Assembly: GCA_934155185.1 (NCBI GenBank)
Contig: CAKPGT010000003.1
Location: forward strand, 49,497 to 113,496
DNA length: 64,000 bases
Direction: 5' to 3'
From: an uncultured Bacilli bacterium
Lineage (GTDB): Bacteria; Bacillota_I; Bacilli_A; RF39; UBA660
The position numbers were made by a program, and so were the translations under genes. Below the pieces are notes generated by a model. That model saw only the letters and a list, made by a program, of their open reading frames with translations, was not told where the DNA came from and made no database searches. Below, piece after piece: positions 41,464 to 50,015 of this stretch. Numbering within the stretch: position 1 is the first letter of the stretch; the number at the start of each line of letters is the position of its first letter.

Positions 41464-42390
41464 ATGAAACATATAAGCGTTTTATTAAATGAAACTATCG
41501 ATGCTCTTAATATCAAAGAAGATGGCGTATATGTTGATTGTACGTTAGGCTATGCTGGTCATTCTAGTGCAATCTTAAGAAGATTAAAAAAGGGAAAACT
41601 ATTTGCTTTTGATCAAGATGATGAGGCAAGAAAATTTAGTGAAAACGCACTTAGCAAAATCAGTAATAACTTTACTATTATTCCTTCAAATTTTGTTAAT
41701 TTGAAAGATGAATTAATAAAAAGAGGCATTACTGAAGTAGACGGTATTACATTTGACTTAGGCGTTTCTAGCCCACAGTTAGATGATAGTTCAAGGGGGT
41801 TTAGTTTTCACGAAGATGCTTTGCTAGATATGAGAATGGATAAAGGTGCTAATTTAAGTGCTTATGATGTAGTTAACACATATTCTTACGAAGACTTAGT
41901 TAGAATAATAAAAAACTATGGTGAAGAAAAATATGCAAAGCAAATAGCAAGAAAAATTGAAAGTAAAAGAAGTATAAAACCTATTAGGACAACTTTAGAA
42001 TTAGTTGATGTTATATCAGAAGCTGTACCCGCTAAATATAAAAAATTAACTCATCCAGCAAGAAGAACATTTCAAGCTATTAGAATAGAAGTTAACAAAG
42101 AGCTTTCCATACTTCCTAAGGCTTTAAATGATGCTATAGATATGTTAAAAGAAGGCGGAGTAATCGCAGTAATTACATTTCACTCGCTAGAAGATAGAAT
42201 ATGTAAAAACATATTTAAAGAGCGTTCATACGAAGATGAATTAACAAAGGGAATGCCTGGTATATCAGATAAATATAAACCAGAACTTAAAGTTCTAAAA
42301 AAAATAAAACCATCTAAAGAAGAAGTAGAAAAAAATAAAAGGAGTAGGAGTGCAACACTTAGAGTAGCAATTAAGCAAAGGAGAAAATAA
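41464..42390 (+). CDS. rsmH: 16S rRNA (cytosine(1402)-N4)-methyltransferase RsmH
   Basis: 308 aa. N-terminus HISVLLNETIDAL, SAM motif VDCTLGYAGHSSAIL, DLGVSSPQLDDSSRGFSF, and C-terminal FHSLEDRICKNIFKE are diagnostic for RsmH (MraW). It N4-methylates C1402 of 16S rRNA in the P site. The start abuts the mraZ stop (TAAATG), so the two are translationally coupled, as in other dcw clusters. Confidence 0.97.
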   Translation: MKHISVLLNETIDALNIKEDGVYVDCTLGYAGHSSAILRRLKKGKLFAFDQDDEARKFSENALSKISNNFTIIPSNFVNLKDELIKRGITEVDGITFDLGVSSPQLDDSSRGFSFHEDALLDMRMDKGANLSAYDVVNTYSYEDLVRIIKNYGEEKYAKQIARKIESKRSIKPIRTTLELVDVISEAVPAKYKKLTHPARRTFQAIRIEVNKELSILPKALNDAIDMLKEGGVIAVITFHSLEDRICKNIFKERSYEDELTKGMPGISDKYKPELKVLKKIKPSKEEVEKNKRSRSATLRVAIKQRRK

Positions 42391-42391
42391 C

Positions 42392-42679
42392 ATGGCAAGT
42401 AAAAAGAAACGTAAAACTAAGTTTGAAAAAACTATGATATCACTTACATTAAGCACTATTTTTTGTGTATTTATATCTGTACTCTTTTTTAAAGTTCAAC
42501 TATCTTCTGTTAACATAGAAGTTGAAAGGCTAAAGAAAAGTGTTTCAAAAGAAGAGAAAATAAATGAAAGTTTAACTATGAAAGTAAATGAACTTGTTTC
42601 TTTAGAAAATATGCAACTTGTTGCAGCAAATAACGGATTGGAGTATAATAACAATAATATAATTGTAATTAAAAAATAA
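42392..42679 (+). CDS. ftsL: FtsL-like cell-division protein
   Basis: 95 aa: a basic N-terminus (MASKKKRKTKFEKT), one membrane helix (LSTIFCVFISVLFFKV) and a short heptad-like coiled coil (VNIEVERLKKSVSKEEKINESL) with a C-terminal LVAANNGLEY. The sequence is poorly conserved in this family, so the call rests on topology and on position between rsmH and the PBP gene. Part of the FtsLBQ-type divisome scaffold. It begins 1 nt after the rsmH stop. Confidence 0.8.
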   Translation: MASKKKRKTKFEKTMISLTLSTIFCVFISVLFFKVQLSSVNIEVERLKKSVSKEEKINESLTMKVNELVSLENMQLVAANNGLEYNNNNIIVIKK

Positions 42680-42691
42680 GGGTGATTATTT

Positions 42692-44812
42692 ATGAAAAGG
42701 GAAGTATTAATTAAAAACAGGAACTTAACAGCAAAAGTTTTTACATTGATATTTTTCCTTATTCTTTTTTTATTTGTTATAAGACTTGGGTATTTATGCC
42801 TTACTGGAAAGGTTGATGGCATTGACTTAAAGAGTTTTGCAAATAAAAGAAATACTAAAAAGGAAACACTTTTGGCGTCTAGAGGAAATATATATGATGC
42901 TAATTCTGAAGTTTTAGCACAAACAATAAATTCTTATACCATTATAGCGTATTTAGATGAATCAAGAAGTGAGGGTTCAAAAAAACCTATGCATGTAGTA
43001 AATAAAGAACTTACTGCAGAAAAATTATCAACCGTTCTTAACATGTCAAAAGAAAAAATACTAGAAAGATTAAATAAAAAAGCATACCAAGTTGAATTTG
43101 GATCTGCTGGTAAGGGACTTACAGAACTTCAAAAAGAAGCTATAGAAAATTTAGAATTATCTGGTATAGACTTTATTACAACTCATAAAAGATATTATCC
43201 TAATAATACTTTTTTATCATATATAATTGGTTATACAACTGATGATGATACTACAATGAAAGGTGAAATGGGTATAGAAAAGTCTTATAATGATGTAATG
43301 ACTGGTGTTAATGGTTTTGTTGAATATCAAAAGGATTTAAATGGTTATAAATTTCCAAATGCTAATGAAATTAGAAAAGAAAAAGTAGATGGTAATGACG
43401 TTTATTTAACAATAGATTCAAATGTTCAAATGTCACTTGAAACCATAACAGCTAAGGCTTCTTCTGAATCTGATTCTGATTGGATGATAGCAGTTGTTGC
43501 TGATGCTAAAACTGGAAAAATATTAGGTTCTGCAACATCACCAACTTTTAATCCAAATACTAAAGAAATTAGTAATTATTTAAATCCACTTGTTTCTTAT
43601 ACATATGAACCAGGTTCTGTTATGAAAACTTATAGTTATATGGCTGCTATGGAAAATAATCCAACTTGGGATGTATCAAATACAACCTGTTTTACTGCAC
43701 CATATACGATAGGTGATGATGTAGTAAGCGACTGGAATAAAACTGGTTGGGGAGAAATTAGTTATAGGAAAGGTTATACTTTATCATCAAATACATGTGT
43801 TGCAAATATGATAAAAAATTACCTAACGAAAGATAAACTAATGGATTTTTATAAAAAAATAGGCTTTGGTTCTAAAACAGGAATAGATTTGCCAAATGAA
43901 TATTCAGGAAAAGTTAAGTTTAAGTATGATGTAGAAGTTGTTAATGCAGGATTTGGTCAAGGTATTACAACAACACCTATACAGCAGGTAAGGGCGTTAA
44001 CAGCAATTGCTAATAATGGAGTTATTCTAAAACCTTATATAGTATCTAAAACAGTTAATTCATCTACTAGTGAAGTTACCTATGAAGGAAAAGTTAAAGA
44101 AGAAGGAAGAGTTGCATCGGCTGAAACAGTAAATAAGATAAAAGATCTTATGTATGGGGTAGTTAATGGAGACTCATCTGAAACAACGGGTAGTGCTTAT
44201 AGGATGGATGGATATGATTTAATTGGTAAAACAGGTACTGCACAAATCGCTAATCCAAAAACTGGAAAATATTATACAGGAAGCCATGATTATATTACTT
44301 CCTTTGCAGGAATGTATCCTAAGGATAATCCTGAAGTTATAATATATGTTGCTATGCAAAGAAGTAAAAACTCAAAGGTATTACCAGAAACAGTTAAGAC
44401 AATTGTTAAAGATACTGCAAAGTATTTAGGAATATTTGAAAAAGCTCCTGAGCTTAATAGTGAAATATCAACATATAAACTTGGTAATTATAAAAATAAG
44501 GAAACTGAGGAAGTAAAAAATGAACTTAACAGTAAATCAGCTACATATGTTGTATTTGGAAATGGTACTAGAGTAATAGATCAATTTCCATCAAAAGATA
44601 CAAAAATGAATACTAAAGATAAAGTATTTATATTTACTAATGATGAAGTTATAACTATGCCAGATTTGACGGGATACTCTGTTAAAAATGCTTTTGTAGT
44701 TTTAACTAAGTTAGGAATTAAGCATGAATGTTTATCTAATGGATATGTTAGTAGTCAAAGTATATCACCAGGTACTGTTATAACTAATGATATGACAGCT
44801 ACGTTAAATTAA
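42692..44812 (+). CDS. Class B penicillin-binding protein with PASTA domains (FtsI/PBP2B/SpoVD type)
   Basis: 706 aa. One N-terminal membrane helix (VFTLIFFLILFLFVIRLGYL), the dimerisation domain (SRGNIYDANSEVLAQTINSY), then the transpeptidase: active Ser in EPGSVMK (about residue 308), SxN as SSNTC, and KTG as IGKTGTAQ. Two PASTA-like repeats end the protein (NKETEEVKNELNSK, MPDLTGYSVKNAFVVL). It cross-links peptidoglycan at the septum, or in the spore cortex if SpoVD. Position in the cluster favours the division enzyme. mraY, murD and ftsW, usually next, are not here; a convergent rnhC follows. Confidence 0.93.
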   Translation: MKREVLIKNRNLTAKVFTLIFFLILFLFVIRLGYLCLTGKVDGIDLKSFANKRNTKKETLLASRGNIYDANSEVLAQTINSYTIIAYLDESRSEGSKKPMHVVNKELTAEKLSTVLNMSKEKILERLNKKAYQVEFGSAGKGLTELQKEAIENLELSGIDFITTHKRYYPNNTFLSYIIGYTTDDDTTMKGEMGIEKSYNDVMTGVNGFVEYQKDLNGYKFPNANEIRKEKVDGNDVYLTIDSNVQMSLETITAKASSESDSDWMIAVVADAKTGKILGSATSPTFNPNTKEISNYLNPLVSYTYEPGSVMKTYSYMAAMENNPTWDVSNTTCFTAPYTIGDDVVSDWNKTGWGEISYRKGYTLSSNTCVANMIKNYLTKDKLMDFYKKIGFGSKTGIDLPNEYSGKVKFKYDVEVVNAGFGQGITTTPIQQVRALTAIANNGVILKPYIVSKTVNSSTSEVTYEGKVKEEGRVASAETVNKIKDLMYGVVNGDSSETTGSAYRMDGYDLIGKTGTAQIANPKTGKYYTGSHDYITSFAGMYPKDNPEVIIYVAMQRSKNSKVLPETVKTIVKDTAKYLGIFEKAPELNSEISTYKLGNYKNKETEEVKNELNSKSATYVVFGNGTRVIDQFPSKDTKMNTKDKVFIFTNDEVITMPDLTGYSVKNAFVVLTKLGIKHECLSNGYVSSQSISPGTVITNDMTATLN

Positions 44813-44850
44813 AAGAAGTAAGAATTTTGTTCATCTTACTTCTTTTAATT
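44807..44850. terminator. Bidirectional terminator between the PBP gene and rnhC
   Basis: A 17-bp perfect stem including AAAAGAAGTAAGA/TCTTACTTCTTTT, overlapping both convergent stop codons. Confidence 0.9.
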
Positions 44851-45783
44851 TAATATTTTTTCTGTATTTTTAAAATTTAATTTAGCAACTTTCCTAAGAA
44901 TATCTCTGCCATGCTTTTTAACTATTTCTTTACCAAATTCATCTACTTTTATCCCAGCACCTTTAGGAATAGTACTACCTAATACTTTAGATATCTTTTC
45001 CATTTCTTTTATAAATACATATCTACTAATTAGCGAGCCACAAGCAACAGATAGACATTTGTCCTCTGCCTTAGTAGTAAAATCTATTTTTCTAAATACA
45101 TTACTAGATTCTTTTAAATATCCAAAATAATTTCTTGGGTAGCAAAACTGGTCAACAACAACTTTATCAACAATATAATTATCTTTTTTCATTAAATTAA
45201 GTAGTGCTTTATTATGGAGAATTGCTTTTACTTTATTCATATTATATGAAGGGTTGCTGTTATATTCTTCATTACTATATATTATTGTTTCGTAAGGTAT
45301 TTTCTTTATTATTTTAGGTACTATTTTTAATATTTTATCATCTGTTAATTTTTTTGAATCTCTAACACCTAGTTCTTCTAAAAAAGGAATATTTTCTTTA
45401 GATACATATGATGCAGTAACAACTATCGGTCCAAAATAATCGCCAGTACCAACTTCGTCAGAACCTATAGAATTAATATAATAATATTTTTTTCTTTCTT
45501 CATATAACTCTTTTTCGTCTTTTTTTTGTTTTTCTTTCTTTTTATCTTCTTTAGGTGCTTTACCATTATTTAAGTGTGCTTCCATATCACGCCACATATT
45601 AGCATCAACATCAGCACTAATTCCTTGAAACATAACCTTTAATGATTCATATAGTGTAATTACGGTGCCACCTTCATCAGCTTGTAGTATAGCATATGGT
45701 GGTGTTTTTTCTCTTTTTTTATCACTATAATACTCAACCATTTTATCTTTAGTATTCTCACTTATTTTAAATACAATTACCAT
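44845..45783 (-). CDS. rnhC: Ribonuclease HIII
   Basis: 312 aa. N-terminal TBP-like domain (TPPYAILQADEGGTVITLYE, VMFQG), a lysine-rich linker (KEDKKKEKQKKDEKE), and the RNase HII-type catalytic domain with the DEVGTGDYFGPI motif, VRDSKKLTD, KVVVDQF and TKAEDKCLSVACGSLISR acidic site. The N-terminal domain distinguishes HIII from HII. It removes RNA from RNA-DNA hybrids. Monocistronic. Confidence 0.96.
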   Translation of the reverse strand: MVIVFKISENTKDKMVEYYSDKKREKTPPYAILQADEGGTVITLYESLKVMFQGISADVDANMWRDMEAHLNNGKAPKEDKKKEKQKKDEKELYEERKKYYYINSIGSDEVGTGDYFGPIVVTASYVSKENIPFLEELGVRDSKKLTDDKILKIVPKIIKKIPYETIIYSNEEYNSNPSYNMNKVKAILHNKALLNLMKKDNYIVDKVVVDQFCYPRNYFGYLKESSNVFRKIDFTTKAEDKCLSVACGSLISRYVFIKEMEKISKVLGSTIPKGAGIKVDEFGKEIVKKHGRDILRKVAKLNFKNTEKILN

Positions 45784-45935
45784 ATAATCACGTCCTATGT
45801 ATGTATTTTAACACAAAATAAGTAAAAATTACTAATATTATTCTTGTATGATGGCAAAATATAATTATAACATCATATTTGTTTTACGCTATTATACATA
45901 TTTTAATAATTTTTAATAATTTCCAATTGCTGGTG

Positions 45936-45964
45936 TTGCTAACGACAAATAATTATGTTATTAT
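45936..45964 (+). promoter_or_regulatory. Promoter of the surface-protein gene
   Basis: TTGCTA, 17-nt spacer with extended -10 TGT, TATTAT, followed 39 nt later by the start codon with AAAGGAG. Confidence 0.7.
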
Positions 45965-46002
45965 GGTGGTAGTAATAATAAAGAGTAAAGGAGTTTTATT
46001 TT

Positions 46003-47570
46003 ATGAAGGAAAGAAACGAAAACAATAGTTCTAAAGCAAGAACGTATTTATTTTTTGCAGTAGCACTTCTTTTAATGGGTGCAGGCTTATTTGGAAGTTT
46101 TTACACCTTAACGGGAGGTATAAATACTGGTAAGTTAGTTGGAAGCAGTCAATGCTCTAAATGGTCTTTTGCTGATTCGATAAAATACTGTCCCAAAGGA
46201 GGAGATTTATACGGTAACGGTAACTGGTGCAACGATATCTTTCAAATAACTGCCAGTAAGTCGTGCAAGGATGGGTATAAATCAGAAGATATTTGCTTTA
46301 AAATATATCCGGCATCAGTTAAGTGTCCAAGTGGGTATGACTCTTTTTATGATACACCAAATGTTATAAAATGTAAAAAATGTGCGTCGTATAAAACTGT
46401 TACAACTAAGAAAAAGACTACAACTCCAACAACTACAGCAAAAAGATATTATAAAACACCTACAACAACTAAAGCACCACTTAAGAACTTACAATTAACA
46501 TGTAAGACTAAAGATGGCAAAGTTTTAAAGAATAATTCTTCTGTATATACAGAAACTCAAATTATATGTAAAACTGATGTTGCAGGAGCTACATTTAAGG
46601 TAACAGGTTTTAAAAAGAAAACTTTGAGTGGCAATAATAAGAAACGTAAGTTTAGATATAAAAAGCCAAAAACAAGTGCAACTATAAAAGTATCAAAAAG
46701 TGGTTATAAAACAAATACTATAAGTTTTAAAGTATTAGAATTACAGGATTTAAAATTAACATGTAAACAAGGTAACCAAACTTTAAAGGAAGGTTCTACT
46801 GTAACAGTTTATAGACCGATTACATGTACGGTTAATACTAATGGTGTGAGGTTTAAAGCAACTGGCAAAAAAGCCGTAACATTAACTGAAAGTAAAAAGG
46901 TATACGATTTTAAATACACTAAAGGAAAAAATAGTGCAACTATAAAGGCATCAAAGGATGGCTATAAAACAAAAACTATAAAATTTAAAGTAACTGAGGA
47001 TATGAAGATAACTTCTAATAATAAGAAAGCATTTAAAATATATTGTCCAACAAAGGTAAGGGTAGGAGATAAGTTTGTATGTTATGTAAGTGAAGAATAT
47101 AGAGGTGCTACTATAACTACAAAGTATAATGATGAAAAAGAAGTGGCTGCTGTAAAAAATACTAAAATATTATAGTAAAAAATACTAAAATATTATATTT
47201 GAAATATGATAGACCAGGAACTTTAGTAGTAAATGCTAAGTATGGTAAGGCTACTTATGAAAAGACTGTAAAGATAATTGATAAGGAAACTGCAGGTAAA
47301 ACAAAAGTACATTTAAATTGTAGTAGAAGAAAAGTAAAGAGTAATGAAAAATTTTATTGTTTTAGTAGAATAGAAGGAGTTCAAATAAAGATGGATAGCA
47401 AGTGTAAGCTAAATAGTGGATTTAATAGTACTAAGACAACAAGTTTTGCTAATAATACAAGAAAATATGCAAATAACTTTAGTTGCAGTAAGGGTGGCAA
47501 CACAGTAGTAACAGTAACTGCAACAAAAGATGGTTATACAAGTAATAGTAGAACAATTAATATTAAATAA
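46003..47570 (+). pseudogene. Cys-containing repeat surface protein, split by a 23-bp tandem duplication (possibly phase-variable)
   Basis: The first frame (46003-47175, 390 aa) has an N-terminal membrane helix (YLFFAVALLLMGAGLFGSFY), a cysteine-rich head (residues about 50-128), a Thr/Pro/Lys linker (TTKKKTTTPTTTAKRYYKTP) and three Ig-like repeats with paired cysteines (LQLTCKTKDGK, LKLTCKQGNQT, FKIYCPTKVRV). The second frame (to 47570) carries the rest of repeat three and a fourth (VHLNCSRRKVK). A 23-bp tandem duplication at 47152-47197 causes the break; with one unit removed the two frames join into a single 514-aa ORF. Function: anchored extracellular protein of unknown partner. It may be OFF-state rather than dead. 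Confidence 0.75.
47152..47197 (+). repeat. Exact 23-bp tandem duplication inside the surface-protein gene
   Basis: 47152-47174 and 47175-47197 are identical and adjacent. The unit length is not a multiple of three, so the second copy shifts the frame and creates a TAG within a few bases. Confidence 0.95.
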
Positions 47571-47578
47571 TTAAAATT

Positions 47579-47601
47579 GGCATCTCGAGGGTGCCTTTTT
47601 T
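47579..47601 (+). terminator. Surface-protein gene terminator
   Basis: GGCATC/GGGTGCC stem with G-U pairs and a T-run directly after the stop codon of the second half; it lies behind the restored frame, which supports 46003-47570 being one gene. Confidence 0.75.
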
Positions 47602-47632
47602 GTACAACGAATGTAAATTTATTTTTCTAGTA

Positions 47633-47662
47633 TTGTAAGCAATCTAAAAAATAGTATATAAT
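47633..47662 (+). promoter_or_regulatory. Promoter of the CvpA-like gene
   Basis: TTGTAA, 18-nt spacer, TATAAT; 34 nt before the start with AAAGGAG. Confidence 0.6.
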
Positions 47663-47696
47663 AATATTGTAAGAATAGATGTAAAGGAGAATAGAT

Positions 47697-48626
47697 ATGG
47701 GAATTTTTGATTGTTTAATAGTTTTAATAATAATTTTAGGAATATATATGGGATACCAACATGGCATAGTTAAACAATTGGCTGATTTAGTAATACTATT
47801 TGTAAGTTCTTTTGTAGCGACTACATTAAGTAAAATATTAGGAGATGCTTTATATGGAATTTTGCCTTTCTTTAATTTTACTGGTAAGGCTCAAGGACTT
47901 AAATCAATAAATATTGTATTATGGAGACTATTGATATATGCTTTCTTAATTATGATAATAATTGCTATAATTAAGAAGGTTATGACATTAACTAAAATAT
48001 CTGAAAAAGTTTCAGATACTATGGTTGAATCTAATTTTATAAGTAGAATATTAGGTGCTGTATGTGCGGTTCCTTTAATGATATTACTTATGTTCAATGT
48101 TTTAATGGTATTACTTTTGCCTAATGTAAATTTAACTTTTGTAAATAATTCTAAGTTTTCAACAATGATACTTGAAAAAATGCCAGTATTATCTAAAAAG
48201 ACTTCCAGTATATATGGAAGTGAAAAACAAATTATTGAAAGAATAAATGAAGAAGACAATACTAAAGAAAACCTAGAACAAGTAAATGAGGATATAATAC
48301 AGATATTGTTAGATTCTAATGCTGTTTCAGATGATAAGCTTGAAAAGCTAAGAGAGGATAATAGACTGCTTGGAACCAGGAGTGAAAAAGAAGATAGTAA
48401 GGGTGGAGATGATAGTGAACCAAATCAAGGCGAACCTACACCTTCTAATACTGGAAGCTCAAAGCCAGGTGATGACTATGATTCGGATGGTGGCATACCT
48501 GATTCTGATTCCGATTCTAACATTGACGCTGATGATAACTCTGACTTTGATGATGGAGACGAAGATGAAGGCGATGAAGAGGAAGATGATTATGAAGATG
48601 AAGAGGAAGAAGAGGAAGAATTTTAG
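47697..48626 (+). CDS. CvpA-family membrane protein with long acidic C-terminal tail
   Basis: 309 aa. The first 160 residues contain four membrane segments in the CvpA/colicin V production pattern (FDCLIVLIIILGIYMGYQHG, LADLVILFVSSFVATTLS, RLLIYAFLIMIIIAIIKK, ILGAVCAVPLMILLMF). A soluble helical stretch follows and then, from about residue 225, a low-complexity tail of Asp, Glu, Ser, Gly and Pro ending in a run of glutamates. The tail is not part of ordinary CvpA. It is translated in the correct frame throughout. The family is involved in envelope functions; the tail could bind cations or basic partners. Confidence 0.75.
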   Translation: MGIFDCLIVLIIILGIYMGYQHGIVKQLADLVILFVSSFVATTLSKILGDALYGILPFFNFTGKAQGLKSINIVLWRLLIYAFLIMIIIAIIKKVMTLTKISEKVSDTMVESNFISRILGAVCAVPLMILLMFNVLMVLLLPNVNLTFVNNSKFSTMILEKMPVLSKKTSSIYGSEKQIIERINEEDNTKENLEQVNEDIIQILLDSNAVSDDKLEKLREDNRLLGTRSEKEDSKGGDDSEPNQGEPTPSNTGSSKPGDDYDSDGGIPDSDSDSNIDADDNSDFDDGDEDEGDEEEDDYEDEEEEEEEF

Positions 48627-48661
48627 TAAAAAATTTAATCAAATATAATATGGAGGATCTT

Positions 48662-48961
48662 ATGATAAAACATGTTGATGAAAAGCAATTTGAAAATGAA
48701 ATTAAAAATGGTAGAGTGTTAGTTGATTTTTATGCAACTTGGTGTGGACCTTGTAAAATGTTAGGATTAGTTATGGAAAAATTAGATAAGGAAGAACTAA
48801 TACCAATACTTAAGATAGACACAGATGAGGAGAATACTTTAGCAAGCAAATATAATATATTTTCTATACCAACTGTCATTATCTTTGAAAATGGAAAAGA
48901 ATTAAAAAGAAATGTTGGCTATTTAAGCTATGAAGAATTAAAAAAGTGGGTGAGCGAATAG
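48662..48961 (+). CDS. trxA: Thioredoxin
   Basis: 99 aa from ATG 48662, set by GGAGG at 48652; the ATG at 48650 would precede this RBS. Active site WCGPCK in DFYATWCGPCKMLG, cis-proline in FSIPTVIIFENGKE. Cytoplasmic disulfide reductase. Its stop is followed at once by the prepilin ATG, so the two are translationally coupled. Confidence 0.93.
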   Translation: MIKHVDEKQFENEIKNGRVLVDFYATWCGPCKMLGLVMEKLDKEELIPILKIDTDEENTLASKYNIFSIPTVIIFENGKELKRNVGYLSYEELKKWVSE

Positions 48962-49366
48962 ATGAATAGAAACAAAGGCTTTACGCTTATTGAATTGCTT
49001 GCTGTTATAGTGATTCTTGGCATAATTTTATCTATTAGCATTGTAGCAGTAGGAAGCATCAAAAAAGAGCAAGATGAAGCAAACAGGCGTAATGTTATTA
49101 GTAGTATATTAACAGGCGCTAAAGCTTATATTGCTGAACATCCTGGCGAGATAAGTAATGGCAAAATTAGTGTTTCTAGTATAATAGACGGGGATTTTGC
49201 TAGTGTTGATATAAATAAGTTTCCGGAGTTAAAAGATAAAACAGTTAAAATAGTTGTCTGCAAAAATAATCTAAAATTAAAATATAGCATAGAACTAGAA
49301 AAAACATATAACGATTGTGGCTGTGAAAGTCAGACTGATGATGCCAAAGAACTTTGCGTAGAGTAA
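48962..49366 (+). CDS. Orphan type IV prepilin-like protein
   Basis: 134 aa. Class III signal: a short basic leader (MNRNK), cleavage site G-FTLIELLAV with Glu at +5, and a 20-residue hydrophobic helix (AVIVILGIILSISIVAVGSI). The C-terminal globular part has paired cysteines (VVCKNN, DCGCESQ, LCVE). No pilus ATPase, platform protein or prepilin peptidase gene is in the window. A pseudopilin of a competence-type or surface system elsewhere is the likely role. The upstream coupled thioredoxin fits a disulfide-containing product, though thioredoxin works inside the cell. Confidence 0.8.
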   Translation: MNRNKGFTLIELLAVIVILGIILSISIVAVGSIKKEQDEANRRNVISSILTGAKAYIAEHPGEISNGKISVSSIIDGDFASVDINKFPELKDKTVKIVVCKNNLKLKYSIELEKTYNDCGCESQTDDAKELCVE

Positions 49367-49370
49367 TTAA

Positions 49371-49919
49371 TTATTTAACTAAATAACTATCTAGTTTATC
49401 TGGGTAGTTATTTTCTTCATATATAAATTCATATATAACTTCTTGATCAAATTCTTTATATGTAATTTTGTAATCTTTAAGTATGTAATTTACGTTATTG
49501 ATGTCTTCATACTTAAACTTTATTCTGCATGTGTATTCCTTTTTAAGTGGCACTATATTTATTTTTTCTAAAGCTTCACTAACTGATGATGAGTATGCTC
49601 TAACAAGGCCACCGGCACCTAATTTAATACCACCAAAATATCTTATAACAACAGCTAGAACGTTATCTAGTTTTTTATTTTCTAGTACACCTAAAATTGG
49701 CATACCAGCGGTAGATTTTGGTTCTCCATCATCATTAAATCTTTTAGTATTTCCAATTATATAAGCATAGCAGTAGTGAGTAGCATCCTTGTACTCTTTT
49801 TTTAAATTATTTAAAGTTTCATTTATTTTGCTTATATCAGTTACTTTATATATAAGTGTAATAAATCTTGATTTGTTAATAGTTATTTCATTTATTATAT
49901 TTTTATCAATAGTAAACAT
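49371..49919 (-). CDS. YigZ/IMPACT family protein
   Basis: 182 aa, RBS GGTGAT. Signature of the UPF0029 N-terminal domain: KSRFITLIYKV, ATHYCYAYIIG, DDGEPKSTAGMPILGVL, VVIRYFGGIKLGAGGLVRAYS. The second ferredoxin-like domain is at the C-terminus. Members bind nucleic acid or the ribosome and are linked to translation stress (IMPACT in eukaryotes); the bacterial role is unsettled. Convergent with the prepilin gene, with 4 nt between stops. Confidence 0.93.
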   Translation of the reverse strand: MFTIDKNIINEITINKSRFITLIYKVTDISKINETLNNLKKEYKDATHYCYAYIIGNTKRFNDDGEPKSTAGMPILGVLENKKLDNVLAVVIRYFGGIKLGAGGLVRAYSSSVSEALEKINIVPLKKEYTCRIKFKYEDINNVNYILKDYKITYKEFDQEVIYEFIYEENNYPDKLDSYLVK

Positions 49920-50015
49920 AAGTAAATCACCAAAAACATTATAAATGATTATTGATGGTTTTTCAAATCTATTATATAATATACTTAAGTTTGTTAGAAA
50001 AATGGTGATGTATAT

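Noticed and set aside
46441..47000. CRISPR-like or tandem-repeat array in the surface-protein gene
   Set aside because: The repeats are diverged protein repeats (Ig-like) and not uniform direct DNA repeats with spacers. I saw no CRISPR array in the window.
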